Shown one piece after another: positions 20,822 to 36,925 of a stretch of 64,000 nucleotides of DNA. Positions within the stretch are counted from its first letter, which is position 1; each line of letters starts with the position of its first letter. Where the stretch lies: contig OZ025788.1 in NCBI GenBank assembly GCA_964019425.1, positions 1,178,001 to 1,242,000 on the forward strand, read 5' to 3'. A program made the position numbers and the translations under genes. The notes beneath the pieces are model-generated. The model was not told the DNA's origin and ran no database searches. It saw only the letters and a list, made by a program, of their open reading frames with translations. This DNA comes from Flectonema sp. DT1601 (Eukaryota > Euglenozoa > Diplonemea > Diplonemida > Diplonemidae).

Positions 20822-20925
20822 TACCTTTAGTCACTGTATCTCAGAACTAATGTTAAATTATCGTTATGTTGTTTATGATACAATACATTTGTATTTTACG
20901 TACAAACTCGAACAGTTAATCCCCA
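20822..20925 (+). repeat. Dispersed repeat family B, copy 3 (right half)
   Basis: AGTCACTGTAT and AACTAATGTTAAATTATC match copy 1 closely. The stretch TTGTTTATGATACAATACAT through CGAACAGTTAATCCCC is essentially identical to 46084-46138, so these two copies are recent relatives. Confidence 0.7.
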
Positions 20926-22881
20926 TGTGAGTTTTCCCCTTTGTTGATAATGCGCATAACAGGTATTTTCAACTACCATGCATTTTTTACCAGCTCACCT
21001 TTAAATGTGCTAGGAAGGGTGACTATATATAAGAGCACGTGTTTTGTTCTTATTGTTTCTCCTTTTGGGATGTGTTTTTTAAAAAAAAAAAAATGAAAAT
21101 AAAAAAAAAATCAACGCAGTAATAATTGGCATTGCATTCAATGGGCTGGCTGTATTCATGATGCCTGGGTATGGTTGAGATTTTTCTCATTTTGTTTTTC
21201 CCTAAACCTTGCTACATGTTCTTGCCAAACTACGTTTGTTTTCAATTTTTTGTATTCTTCTGTTTTTATTTGCACACGGGTTTTGATCCTGCGTTGGTGG
21301 TCGGAGGTTCTTCCTTTTTTTTTCCTATTTTAATTATTACATTAATTTCGTCAGTCGTTATACTTTTTGTTGTTGTTCTTGTATTCCAAATGGCACGCTG
21401 ATCGTCTCCTCCTCTTGTCTCCATTGTGTATGAAGAAGAATCCTAAACTGAATTCATTCATTTATTCATTTGGGGCTGCTTCTTCACCTATTCTGTACCC
21501 ACTTTCCCTTGACTAAAAAAATAATGAGGAGAAAATAAATAATCGAATTAATTCAATGACCAAGTGTATTGTGGTATCTTTTTTTTATCAAAAAAAAAAA
21601 AAAAAAAAAGAAAGAAAGAAAGAAAATCGTAGGTAACAATAATGTTGAATGCGAGATTCTATTTTTTTTTTTTTTTTTTTTTTTGCTGCAAGCCAAGGGA
21701 GGAATGGAAAAAAAAAAAAAAAAAAAAGAAAAAAAAAGAATTTCCCCTTGTCATTTTTTCTGATTCCTCATCCGTTATCAACCGTTTTTAGTTAACTTGA
21801 AACTACGTATTCCACAGTGTTGCGTGAAGTAGAACAATATACATTTCTTATAAGAACTTCTCTTTTTTTATCTCTCGATTTCGTGCTTTTACCCTTCACT
21901 ACGATTCGTTAAAAGGTGTTGTGTGTTGAATTATAATAATGGAATGGGACCCTGCAATTACTACGCAAGTTCTTTTTTTTTTTTTTTTTTTTTTTTGCAA
22001 TCCAGGCGTCACTTGTTGAAAATAATAGCATTCAAAAAAAAAAAAAAAAAAAGGGGGGGGAGGTGATCTTAGCAACATCAGTAAGGGGTGCATTGTTCTT
22101 TTTTTGTATGAAGGAAATAAAATGATCTGACCCTCGAAAGAAAGTCTCCAGAGGGAGTGAGCTCAACCCAATTAAAAACAAAAACATCAATAACGGGTTG
22201 TCAGAGTCAGGGAGTTATTCTTTCCTTGGCAGTTATTTTTGCGGAAAAAAAAAAAAAAAAAAAAAAAAAAGGAAGAGGAATCTTCAATGTTGTATTATAT
22301 TTAGAAATACCTGTGCACGTGTAAAATGAGTAATCTCATAAATCGATAGCTCGTTTGTTTTAGCGTCACTGCTTGTAAAAAAAAAAAAAAAAAATTGGGA
22401 CTCCTCGCATCCTTATTTATTTTTTTTTAATTTCTTTTTATTGCTAGTAGCTTTTATATTTGTGTAGAAAGAAAAATAAAAAAAAACAAATAACAACAAC
22501 AAAAAAAAAAAAAATTATATACCTTACGAAAGCCAAAATTTAGCCTTTTTTTTTCATGCGTTCCTGTTCATTTTCGTCCCCTGTAGGATTTTTTTTTTTC
22601 ACATCCGTTTTTGTCTTTAAAAAAAACCTCAAAAAAAAAAAAAAAAAAAAAAAAAACCATTCATTGGAAAAAAAATATGACAAAAAATAAGATAAAAAAG
22701 AGACAAACTTAAAAACCAATTTTCAGCACCCCATCCTGCAGGATAAGCACACCACATAGTATCACCTTTGTGATCAGCTGCTGGGTTCAAAATAATGCCG
22801 AATTGATTCTTGTTTTAATTTTTATCATTCCTTGTTAGCATCGTATCTATTGACTTACTCTCAGGGTAGTTAACGTGAAAA

Positions 22882-23619
22882 ATGAGTTCAAGTGTATCAC
22901 CGGGAACAAGAGCGAAATCCAAAGGAGGAAGCGCGGAATCACAGAGAGAAAGAGAGGAATCAAAAAGAGCAAGAGACCAACCAGGAGAGGAAACGACATC
23001 AAAGTCGATCTGGCCATTTTTTTTTGCTTTTGTTGGAATTGTAACGTCATCAGTTGTTGGGTGGATTCTGTCTGTTGGAATTCCGGGAGCCAAAATTTGC
23101 TCACCATCATTTATGCGAGCCAACTTCAGCAAAGTAGGGAAACACCCAATATTCTCCAAGAATAAGAAACTCGCAAGGGCTTTACCGATGCATCACGAAA
23201 AAACAACAACGCGAATCTATCATTTTGTAGGAAGGAGTTCAGAGAGCATGAGAGAACTTGCACACCTCTATGCCGAGGCAGCTGATACTGAACTAGTTGG
23301 ACTTCCTGCAACTAATCAAATGGAATACTACAGAGAACAACTCTCGAACTGTTCTTGTCCTGTTTTTTATTATGAAGTTCCTTCTGGATCATCATTAGAT
23401 TTCTCTTTTGCACATCACCTAAAATATATGTATGAAACACCTGATAGTGTTAACAGGTGCTTGAGATTTATATTCGCAAGCAAGGTGAATCCTGATGGAC
23501 AACTTTTTGAAACAGATTCAGATGAAGACGTACTGGACATTGTTGATATCGCTTCTAAGACATCAGCATTCAATCAAGATAGAGTTCATAGAATTTCAAT
23601 ACCTCTTGCGATTCCTTAA
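22882..23619 (+). CDS. Unknown protein with one membrane segment
   Basis: 245 aa, start 17 nt after an acceptor-like CTCAG. The N terminus (1-42) is charged and Ser/Arg/Glu-rich. WPFFFAFVGIVTSSVVGWIL (about 44-63) is a single hydrophobic span. The remaining 170 residues are soluble-looking, with RIYHFVGRSSESMRELAHLY and a conserved-looking CSCPVFYYEVPSGSSLDF. The end (DSDEDVLDIVDIA) is acidic. I do not recognise the family. The C-terminal part could be a small alpha/beta domain. It sits 334 bp before the methyltransferase gene. Confidence 0.65.
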   Translation: MSSSVSPGTRAKSKGGSAESQREREESKRARDQPGEETTSKSIWPFFFAFVGIVTSSVVGWILSVGIPGAKICSPSFMRANFSKVGKHPIFSKNKKLARALPMHHEKTTTRIYHFVGRSSESMRELAHLYAEAADTELVGLPATNQMEYYREQLSNCSCPVFYYEVPSGSSLDFSFAHHLKYMYETPDSVNRCLRFIFASKVNPDGQLFETDSDEDVLDIVDIASKTSAFNQDRVHRISIPLAIP

Positions 23620-23927
23620 AGTTGTGTTATCACTGACAGCAATCGGAGTGCTAAGTTATGTTCCCTGGGGTACAGTTATTTAGTCGGGGGGGAGCGAAAG
23701 TTTTTCTGTATGGTATTTTATATTTTAATCTTGGGCACTTTTTCTTTCGACATTGCCGACTATCCAGCCGTATGACTTTTCACAGTTACCTTGAGGGTGT
23801 TAACCAAATTGGTTCCCTTCAGACGAGGAATCTTTTCTTTTATATGTCGTGCGAGTATCTCTCGAACCACGAAATTCAGTTGGAAGTTAAGAGTGTTGAG
23901 CGTTAGACTTTGGGATGATGTGATATT

Positions 23928-23942
23928 ATTTTTCTCATTCAG
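23928..23942 (+). promoter_or_regulatory. Splice-acceptor-like site before methyltransferase gene
   Basis: ATTTTTCTCATTCAG ends at 23942, 11 nt before the ATG at 23954. It is a textbook pyrimidine tract plus CAG, with no donor or upstream exon needed by the reading frame. Confidence 0.5.
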
Positions 23943-23953
23943 ATCCTCAAATA

Positions 23954-24598
23954 ATGAATAGAAACGCACCATCACTGGGTGTGAGCCACGATGCTTTAGG
24001 TGGTTTGTTTACTGTATCTCAAGGAAAAGAGGAGATTGAGGATGACCAAGATGCGACAGCTCGCTGGGTGTGGGACGCTGCGGTTCCATTTGCGGAATGG
24101 CTTTGTGATAATCAAGATGTTATTAAAAATAAGAAAATCATCGAATTGGGTTCGGGTACGGGTCTCGTTGGACTCGCAGCTGGTAAGCTAGGCGGTATTG
24201 TAACTCTGACTGACCTCCCAACAGAACTTCCTTTACTAAGGGAGAATGCTGCTCTTCATCCAGACATTCCAATTGAGGTTTCACCTTGTTCATGGGGTGA
24301 TGTAAATCATATTTCAAAACTAGGAACGTTTGATATCATTCTTGTTAGTGATTGTCTTTATGGAAGAGATACCGACACTGTTTCTCTTCTTCTTCTCAAA
24401 ACAATGCAACTCCTCTCAACTTCTTCTACTAAAATCCTATTCGCCTACTGCTACAGAGAGAATCTTCTTTGCGACTTATCATTCTTTGAGCAGGCAGCAG
24501 ATATATTCGATGCAGAGTCACACAAGCTCCCTCCTAGTCAAATTCAAGGAGGAGAAGAGTGTGAAATATGGATGCTGGAATACACCTTAAAGAAATAG
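23954..24598 (+). CDS. METTL21-like protein methyltransferase
   Basis: The 214-aa product has the layout of the Methyltransf_16 (METTL21/EEF-KMT) family. ATARWVWDAAVPFAEWL (35-50) is the usual lead-in with a Trp. IELGSGTGLVGLA (63-75) is SAM motif I, TDLPTELPLLREN (86-98) covers motif II and post-I, and SDCLYG (132-137) corresponds to the family DxxY-type motif IV. Members methylate lysines on chaperones, elongation factors or other proteins in the cytosol. The exact substrate cannot be told. Start follows an acceptor-like site by 11 nt. No introns. Confidence 0.85.
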   Translation: MNRNAPSLGVSHDALGGLFTVSQGKEEIEDDQDATARWVWDAAVPFAEWLCDNQDVIKNKKIIELGSGTGLVGLAAGKLGGIVTLTDLPTELPLLRENAALHPDIPIEVSPCSWGDVNHISKLGTFDIILVSDCLYGRDTDTVSLLLLKTMQLLSTSSTKILFAYCYRENLLCDLSFFEQAADIFDAESHKLPPSQIQGGEECEIWMLEYTLKK

Positions 24599-24863
24599 TT
24601 TTACATACCACATTAGAGTAACTCTTTATAATTATTGTAAAGACATGAAACCAGATGATATTTACTGAAAGACTTGTATTCTATTGGTAGTGCCTGCTTA
24701 CTAACCCCACCTGTTAAAACATCAATAGGGCAACTTGTTTATTGCTGTTGCCCCTCTTCCGAACAGGATAACTTAATGATATATTTATTTTTTAATATGA
24801 GAGTTTTATTGCGTGTTGACATTGATAGTATTTTCCCCCCTCAATGAACAGGATGACCTTGGA

Positions 24864-27800
24864 ATGACTCTCCGATGTCGAGAGTTGCACAATTTAGTTA
24901 ATGTTGTCGACCCGAATGGCCATCGTTTCTTGGAGGGTGACACAGTCGTTTACAGCTGTGATGGTAATCAAAGAGGTCAATTAGTGTGGTTGGCAATTAC
25001 AACCGGGTTCTTTAGAATAATGGACTGCGCTAGTCACACTGTTTGTTTCGAACTCGTTCCATTGGAAGAAATATCCGCAGTAGTAGAGAGCAGCATTGAT
25101 AACGGAATCGCAGTAATAAAAAAAGGAACAAACACCCCGGATATACTGGCGTACATATCTGTTTCAATTGATAAAAATAAACTACTCTCGGGGATTCTAT
25201 TCGCTACCAAAACATATGCGGCGAGTTCAACACCACTAACAACAGTGTCTGGGGAAGTCTCGGTTTTTGTGAGAACAAAATTCGACGAAGCTCCGATATT
25301 TGTACCACTTCCATCAACTGGTAGTGATAGACTGAGGTTAGCAAGTAACCCATCTGTTAAGAATAAATTAATACAACATGGTGATACTGCTATCTTATTC
25401 ACAGATAGAGTTTATCCAGAAGATCAAGAAAACACTCAAAAAGTTATAATTGTCTCAGATACAGCTTTATACGTTACCGACAAAGTTGGAAAAGTTGAAT
25501 TTCGATCACCACTCTCAGAGATCCTCAGTATCAGTTTGTTCTCTGATGATCCGACATTGTTGAGATTAGATTTTGAGATTCGGTCTCAGTTCCAATTTAA
25601 AAGTCGACACGCGTCAGCATTAGTCAATGAAGTACTTGTTTTAGTACCAACTGTTTGCATACAAAAACTTACGACCTCCACCAGAGGACCATCGCCAGCA
25701 TCGGAAAGTTCAACCCGACCGGGCAGTACCAAAGTTCATTCACCGACAGGGTCGGAAATTCAAAGAAATAATTCTTTACCACAAGGAAATATCGATGAGT
25801 TAGAACAATATAGCTCACCTCACGAGTTGACAAGTAAATCCCCTGGTAGTGTTGGTGAAGTTATAAATAACGACGCACCCAATCACAGTAGTTCACCAAC
25901 AACAGCAACAACGACTAATCGTGAGCCTTCGATATCGACTGCTGTTAGTGAATCACACAGAGCATCACCTGTTGTGTATGTTAATCAACCTGTTGAGTCT
26001 TTCCCACCAAAAGTTAGTAATATGATGATCAGTGAATTAGATACCCGAAGTAATCATATCTCACAAAGTGTTTCTCCTTTATCTCAATATCAATCTGGTG
26101 ATGTTCAAAGAGAACCAATTCCTGAACATGACAACAGAGGATCACCAACAGCAAGATTTCCTACTAATTCTTCAACCGCAATTAGTTCTGTTCGAAGAGA
26201 GAGTGCGACAACTCCGTCATCAAATACTACCATTGCTGTGACTATGAATACTGATATAGCTCTGCAATCAACTGTACAAAAACCATCTATTGTACGTCAG
26301 AGAAGTACTAGTATTGATGCAGCGACACAACCTGGTCTCTCTCCTCGAAGTGAGTTCAGAGAATTAGATTCAATTAATAAAGCTCTCACTTATGATGATT
26401 TACGTACTTCTAATGAACAACAACAGCATCAGCATCAGCATCAGCATCAGCAACAACAACCGACTGTGTCAGTAAAAGCAGCAGAGCATAATATGGCAGA
26501 ACAAATTGTATTGGAAATGAAAAAGATGAGAATTGGAAAACCATCAACAGCAGCTGCAGCATTACTATCACCCGACACAGACAATGTGTTGAATCAATTA
26601 GGGAAATGGACATCACCAACTCCAAGTCCAGTTCATATATCTGCTTATGATAGCCGTCAGATCATTCCTCCTATCCCTACTAGTCCATGGAGTCCAGCTA
26701 GTACAGAAAATGGAAACACACCTTTTACAATTGTTAAGAGACCTTCAGTAGTAGTAAATCCTGTAGTTGATGTAGTTCAGACTTCTCAGTACCAACACCT
26801 TCTCGGTGAGTTAGCTGAAGCTAATGCAAAGCTTACAGCATATCAAGAGGCGAATGAAACACTTAAGTCTGCTATATTATCTTCAGGAAGTCCTCAGAGA
26901 GATCTCACGTCGATGACTCATCCTGAGACTCCTGGTGATGAATCAGAAATGCAATCCATGAGATTACTTATATCACTTCGTGATGCTGAAATATCAGATT
27001 TGAAGTCCACAATAAACATCCAAACAAATCCTCCAACAACATCGATTTCAAAAAGACAACAACCTTCTCACAAGCACCGACCTTCAAAATTAGAAGCTCA
27101 GCTACAAACAAAAACAGTATTGGCGGAAGCTGCATTTGCGTATTTTGTGAGCAACGAAAAACGTTATAAAACAGTTGTTGAAGAGAATAAGGATCTTGAG
27201 AGAAGAGTTGCTGTGGTTGACGCATTACAAGCTGACTTAGACAGCGACAAGAAGAATGAAAAAGACTTCACTGAATTGAGAAAGAGGTTAGCATTGAAAG
27301 AATACGAATTACTCGAAGCTACTAAAAGACGGTCAGAAGGTGACGCCGAACTTCAAAAAATGTTAAAAAGACTCAGAGATACTAAAGAAGAAAGTGAAAC
27401 ACTTTTAAAACAATTATCTGAAAAAGTAAAACAGAAAATAGAAATACTCGCATACGATATTTCATCAACGAAATCAGAATTACAAGAAGCGAATGAAACG
27501 ATAACTCGTTTAAAGAATGCGGCCGAGAGAACTAAACAAGACAATGATCAGGCTTGGTCTGAACGTGAGAATGATCTTCTTCACCGAGAAAGTTTAGCAT
27601 CGCAACTTCACAATGAGGCTCTCGCTCGAATGGAGGAAAGAACTCAAAGACATGAGAGGAGTTTATCAAGACAACAGGCTGCTTTAATTCAAGAATTACA
27701 TCAAAAACAGGGAACAGCATCCACAACAACATCAACACCAAAACACCAAACGCTCGATGACGTCCAAACCCAACACTTGGCAGCAGAACTACGAGTTGCA

Positions 27801-29510
27801 AACCTTCAGTTAGAAGCGTTTTGTATTGAACAGGCAAAGTCAGCTTTTGTTGATCTAAGCCCATCATCGTTAAAGTCACCCATATCAGAACAAGAAGCAA
27901 CTGTTGCTAAGTTTATGGCTAAAATAGGTGAACTGCAAGACAAGGTAGTGGCACGTGATGACATTATTAAAGAATTGAAATCTGAAATGTCCCGACTGAT
28001 GCCAATGTGCGCATCTGATGTTCCGAACATAGCTCCAGGAATAGCACTTCGTAAAGTAACGGAGTTGCAGAAGGAAATATCGGAAATTAATGAGCTGTAC
28101 AGAACATCGGAAATAACAATCGATGCCAGAGAGTATGATATTGAATTGTTAAAAAATGGAATTCAAAAACTAACCGACGATCTCGATAAGGAGAAACGTC
28201 ATCGCGAATCAGATCGCCTGAGATCCCAATTTGAGATATCAGAATCTCTCAAACAGGCGATGGAAGCGCGAGTGACTTTAGAAGCAAAAGAGACATCCGT
28301 TGAGATTCGTGCGCATATTATGTCGGAAGTTGGTAAGAAGAATATTAAAAAGACCACAACCGACGACCAGCTTAGACTAGAACTCATATCATCGAAGGCA
28401 GAGCTTCTCACTATAACTGAACAACTTAATAAGGAGTGTTCAATATCAAAAACTGTCCAAAAACAAAAAAAATCATTCAGCAAACAAATGCAAGGAGTCA
28501 GATCTCAAATTGATAAAAAAACAAAAGACGCAGAACTACTTGAGGAAGAATGCATCAGACTACGAGAGAGATGTTCAGAATTGAAAGCTGAAAATAACCA
28601 ATACAGCGAAACCGTAACCGACAATGAAGCTGAAATTGCGACTCTAAACACCAGACTGACGGATACAAGATCGGAACTCTCTTTAGCAAATAATAATAAT
28701 AATCCTGAAAAGGAAACATTAAATAATCTCACTATTAAATTAGAACAGGCATCCGAAACGATCTCCTCTCTAGAGGAGCAGGTTATCAGAGCCACGTCGC
28801 AGTTTAACGATTTAAACAACCACATGATGAATGAACAACATGTTCACAAAGAAGAACTGTCGGAGTGTATCTCAAGGATATCATCACTGCAATCAGAGAA
28901 TGATACTCTCAAGGATAGAATGAAAACAGTATCACCAACATCAGTAAAACAATCGATAGATAAAGCTTTAGAAGAAATGAGTTCTAGATCACCACCTCCA
29001 GTAGAAGTTCATTCTAACCAACCAATGCATAAGATGGATGAAGTTACTAATGTTTTAAAACAAAATGGACACTTAGACGATTCAAGAGTTACTCGATGTG
29101 TTGATCGACTGTACACAGTTCTTAAACCTGCGACTCAACAGCAGAGGCTTCCACAGCAAGGAAGGCCACCAACTACTTCTACTCCTCCAGTTAATTCGTA
29201 TGCAAGTCGTCATTTATCGCAATCTGCGAGAAGTCGGAATCGAATGGCGAAGACTGAAAACATACTTCCTGTCAATGATATTGTTAGAACGCCTCCAACT
29301 GCTCCTCCTCCGATTCTTTCTCAATCATCTGTTCCTTCTGCAACTTCTAGGTATAGTGATGGTGATCGACATCGTGAAAAAGATAACAGAGAAGGAAGAG
29401 ATATGAAAATTGTACCCGCGGTCACTCCTCCTGCTTCGCGATCTAATGAAACGGCTGCTTTGTATGCGAAGTTAGGACTCTCTGAGTTGGCACCGTTTGC
29501 AGCGACGTGA
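24864..29510 (+). CDS. Large coiled-coil protein with N-terminal PH/TH1-like region
   Basis: 1548 aa from the ATG at 24864, which follows CCCCCCTCAATGAACAG by 12 nt; the upstream frame begins with a non-ATG and would read through that acceptor. Residues about 1-270 are beta-rich, and a segment with TDRVYPEDQENTQKVIIVSD and ALYVTDKVG looks like a TH1/PH-type lipid-binding fold. Residues 275-640 are Ser/Thr/Pro-rich with an HQHQHQ run encoded by CAGCAT repeats. From about 640 to 1390 long heptad-type coiled coil (many ELE, LKK, EEL blocks) dominates. The tail is disordered, ending AKLGLSELAPFAAT. A cytoskeletal, flagellar or Golgi-type scaffold is likely; the family is not recognised. Confidence 0.85.
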   Translation: MTLRCRELHNLVNVVDPNGHRFLEGDTVVYSCDGNQRGQLVWLAITTGFFRIMDCASHTVCFELVPLEEISAVVESSIDNGIAVIKKGTNTPDILAYISVSIDKNKLLSGILFATKTYAASSTPLTTVSGEVSVFVRTKFDEAPIFVPLPSTGSDRLRLASNPSVKNKLIQHGDTAILFTDRVYPEDQENTQKVIIVSDTALYVTDKVGKVEFRSPLSEILSISLFSDDPTLLRLDFEIRSQFQFKSRHASALVNEVLVLVPTVCIQKLTTSTRGPSPASESSTRPGSTKVHSPTGSEIQRNNSLPQGNIDELEQYSSPHELTSKSPGSVGEVINNDAPNHSSSPTTATTTNREPSISTAVSESHRASPVVYVNQPVESFPPKVSNMMISELDTRSNHISQSVSPLSQYQSGDVQREPIPEHDNRGSPTARFPTNSSTAISSVRRESATTPSSNTTIAVTMNTDIALQSTVQKPSIVRQRSTSIDAATQPGLSPRSEFRELDSINKALTYDDLRTSNEQQQHQHQHQHQQQQPTVSVKAAEHNMAEQIVLEMKKMRIGKPSTAAAALLSPDTDNVLNQLGKWTSPTPSPVHISAYDSRQIIPPIPTSPWSPASTENGNTPFTIVKRPSVVVNPVVDVVQTSQYQHLLGELAEANAKLTAYQEANETLKSAILSSGSPQRDLTSMTHPETPGDESEMQSMRLLISLRDAEISDLKSTINIQTNPPTTSISKRQQPSHKHRPSKLEAQLQTKTVLAEAAFAYFVSNEKRYKTVVEENKDLERRVAVVDALQADLDSDKKNEKDFTELRKRLALKEYELLEATKRRSEGDAELQKMLKRLRDTKEESETLLKQLSEKVKQKIEILAYDISSTKSELQEANETITRLKNAAERTKQDNDQAWSERENDLLHRESLASQLHNEALARMEERTQRHERSLSRQQAALIQELHQKQGTASTTTSTPKHQTLDDVQTQHLAAELRVANLQLEAFCIEQAKSAFVDLSPSSLKSPISEQEATVAKFMAKIGELQDKVVARDDIIKELKSEMSRLMPMCASDVPNIAPGIALRKVTELQKEISEINELYRTSEITIDAREYDIELLKNGIQKLTDDLDKEKRHRESDRLRSQFEISESLKQAMEARVTLEAKETSVEIRAHIMSEVGKKNIKKTTTDDQLRLELISSKAELLTITEQLNKECSISKTVQKQKKSFSKQMQGVRSQIDKKTKDAELLEEECIRLRERCSELKAENNQYSETVTDNEAEIATLNTRLTDTRSELSLANNNNNPEKETLNNLTIKLEQASETISSLEEQVIRATSQFNDLNNHMMNEQHVHKEELSECISRISSLQSENDTLKDRMKTVSPTSVKQSIDKALEEMSSRSPPPVEVHSNQPMHKMDEVTNVLKQNGHLDDSRVTRCVDRLYTVLKPATQQQRLPQQGRPPTTSTPPVNSYASRHLSQSARSRNRMAKTENILPVNDIVRTPPTAPPPILSQSSVPSATSRYSDGDRHREKDNREGRDMKIVPAVTPPASRSNETAALYAKLGLSELAPFAAT

Positions 29511-29729
29511 TGTGTTCAGTTCTTTTCTCTCTTTTCTTTCATTAGAATGTTTTAGTTAGTTAGAGTTTGAGATAGATTTTAAAAAAAAAAGAATAACCAC
29601 CCAAATATAAAAAAACATCTTCTAGAATAGCCTCTGTAGATCCTCATAGGAATGTTGTTAATAAATTGTGAAGTATTTTTATTTATTCCATTTTGTTTAT
29701 ATAACAGGATTTCTCTCTCTTTTCTAAAG

Positions 29730-30563
29730 ATGTATACGACTGCTTATGACAATCTCGTGAGATCATCTCGTCCAACGTCACCGAGTATGAGTAGGAGACG
29801 TAACAGTGTTGGTAGTGCTGCTGGTGGATCAATTCGTACTTTTGGTCAACAGTTGTCAGTCAACACTGAAGGGTACCCAAACGTGATGGATAGAGACAAG
29901 CAACTGATCATGATGGAGAGAAGAAAGAAAGAAGTTGCGAGAGAACAAGAATTTAAGTTAAAAAAAAGTGATGTTGGCTATGCTGAAAGACGATTCGAAA
30001 CTGAAATAATACAACAATTAGGAAGACAAGACAACTATCAACAATATGGAGCTCCACCACCAGATATGTATCAAAATAGATATCAGAAATTATATGAAGT
30101 TCAAAATATTTATGATGACGCACCTCAACAGATTCCAACAGGATCATTACTCCCAGCCAAGTGGAGATCTAGAAAACTTGAATCATTTGATGAAGAAGAT
30201 AAGCATATCGTTAAAAGATGTGTTCGTTGTATTCTAGAATCCTCGTACATCAACAATGCTGGTGAGTTCCGTTCTCGTCTTGGGTTTCACAGAGGAGATA
30301 TCCGTCGTTTGTATGAAATACTTTGTAATGACACGAGCGATTGGTCTCATTATGATTGTGCATCTAACATGTGGTTTGTTATAAACAATTGTATTCATGA
30401 AATCGCAAATAATAATGTCTGCCATGAGTGGGGAAGATGGTTTGGAAACGTTTCAAGAAGAAAAGTTGAGGATCTGTACATCAGACTTGAAGGTCCTGGT
30501 AAGATACTTGTTCGCTACAATGGTCGCACCACTGAAATCCATTCTGCTATTCCTCACAGATGA
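29730..30563 (+). CDS. Unknown 277-aa protein with conserved-looking C-terminal domain
   Basis: The ATG at 29730 lies 22 nt after TATATAACAG and directly after CTAAAG; the upstream frame starts with a non-ATG and was rejected. Residues 1-60 are Ser/Arg-rich. A charged helical stretch follows (KQLIMMERRKKEVAREQEFK). Residues about 150-277 form a compact region with WRSRKLESFDEEDKHIVKRC, ESSYINNAGEFRSRLGFHRG and HEWGRWFGNVSRRKVEDLY. It is rich in Trp, Cys and Arg and reads as a real domain, but I cannot name it. The location between a coiled-coil scaffold and beta-tubulin hints at, but does not prove, a cytoskeletal role. Confidence 0.75.
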   Translation: MYTTAYDNLVRSSRPTSPSMSRRRNSVGSAAGGSIRTFGQQLSVNTEGYPNVMDRDKQLIMMERRKKEVAREQEFKLKKSDVGYAERRFETEIIQQLGRQDNYQQYGAPPPDMYQNRYQKLYEVQNIYDDAPQQIPTGSLLPAKWRSRKLESFDEEDKHIVKRCVRCILESSYINNAGEFRSRLGFHRGDIRRLYEILCNDTSDWSHYDCASNMWFVINNCIHEIANNNVCHEWGRWFGNVSRRKVEDLYIRLEGPGKILVRYNGRTTEIHSAIPHR

Positions 30564-30870
30564 TGTTGTTGTGTTGTTTTTGGTAGATTTTTTAACGTTT
30601 TTTTTTAAATTTTATTATATTTATTTTTTATTCTTCAAGTTGGAAGGATTTCTTTTTTTTTTTTTTTCGTTCTTTTTTTTAAAAATAAAATAAAATAAAA
30701 ATAAAATAAAATTCGCACCCAGCCAGTTTATATTTTGTTTGTGTTAATAAATCTCTTTTAGGGGGAACCCAATAAAGTATTCTGTACACACCCTCCCTAC
30801 TCATCCCGTTGTTATTACGTAGTAGACATTTAGAAGTAATGTGTTAAGAGGGTGTAATGGTTTAATCATT

Positions 30871-30888
30871 TGTTCTTCCTCTTCATAG
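30871..30888 (+). promoter_or_regulatory. Splice-acceptor-like site before beta-tubulin
   Basis: TGTTCTTCCTCTTCATAG ends at 30888, 18 nt before the tubulin ATG. It is a strong pyrimidine tract with TAG and another instance of the window-wide pattern. Confidence 0.5.
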
Positions 30889-36326
<5,438 letters not shown>

Positions 36327-36925
36327 AAGGCTACTGTCCCCTTCCCTTGTCATAGGGATGTCTGGTGAGTAGTTGAATTGCGTTTTTGCAATCAAGTCGG
36401 TTCTTTTTTCGTTTTTTTCTTTTTGCATGTGAGTATAATTTCGTCAAAAAAAAAAAAAAAAAAAAAAAAAGCTATTTTCACAGCTGCCCTCCCTTCCTGA
36501 CGAAATTTTGTTTACTTCCAATGAAAACAACAATCAGAATAACGCCAATGGTTGTTTATTTTTAATTATTTTCTTTTTTTTTGAATTTATATTTTGAAAA
36601 TGAAGGTTATCAACGAGACCAGCGAGTTAATTTCCTTATGGAACCTTTCACGTACCATCTCTGATATATTTATTTTCACCCTTTTCCTTCCTCTACTACG
36701 AAATATAGCCAAACACGAAAAGAAGAAAAAAAAAAAAAAAAAAAAAGGCTGAATTTGGGAAGGTTGTCGGACAGAAAGGGAAAGCAAGTCTTTTTTTGCA
36801 ATCCCTGACAGCACAGTCTTCTCCAGCATACGAATGTAAAAAAATATTGAAATAATATCACTCATATTCTTTTTATTATTATTTTAACTTCCTAAAAAGA
36901 TCTCTGTGGTAGAAATCATGTCGAA
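36327..36925. other. Tubulin 3' region and spacer
   Basis: Non-coding, with A-runs at about 36446-36470 and 36727-36746. The right end reads TTATTATTATTTTAACTTCC then AAAAAG, 26 nt before the next ATG. The minus-strand frames are by-products. Confidence 0.6.

Larger units (their letters stand above)
19638..22881. other. Intergenic spacer with dispersed repeats and long A/T runs
   Basis: No gene is supported. It contains two copies of repeat family B (separate entries) and a C-run at 20073-20081. Long A or T runs are at about 20472-20502, 21590-21609, 21662-21684, 21975-21996, 22244-22270 and 22632-22655. The right end has TTACTCTCAG (22863-22864), 17 nt before the next gene. Confidence 0.55.

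Noticed and set aside
22815-23311. Minus-strand frames over the unknown 245-aa gene
   Set aside because: Antisense shadows; the plus frame has the acceptor-like site, a membrane span and coding-like composition.
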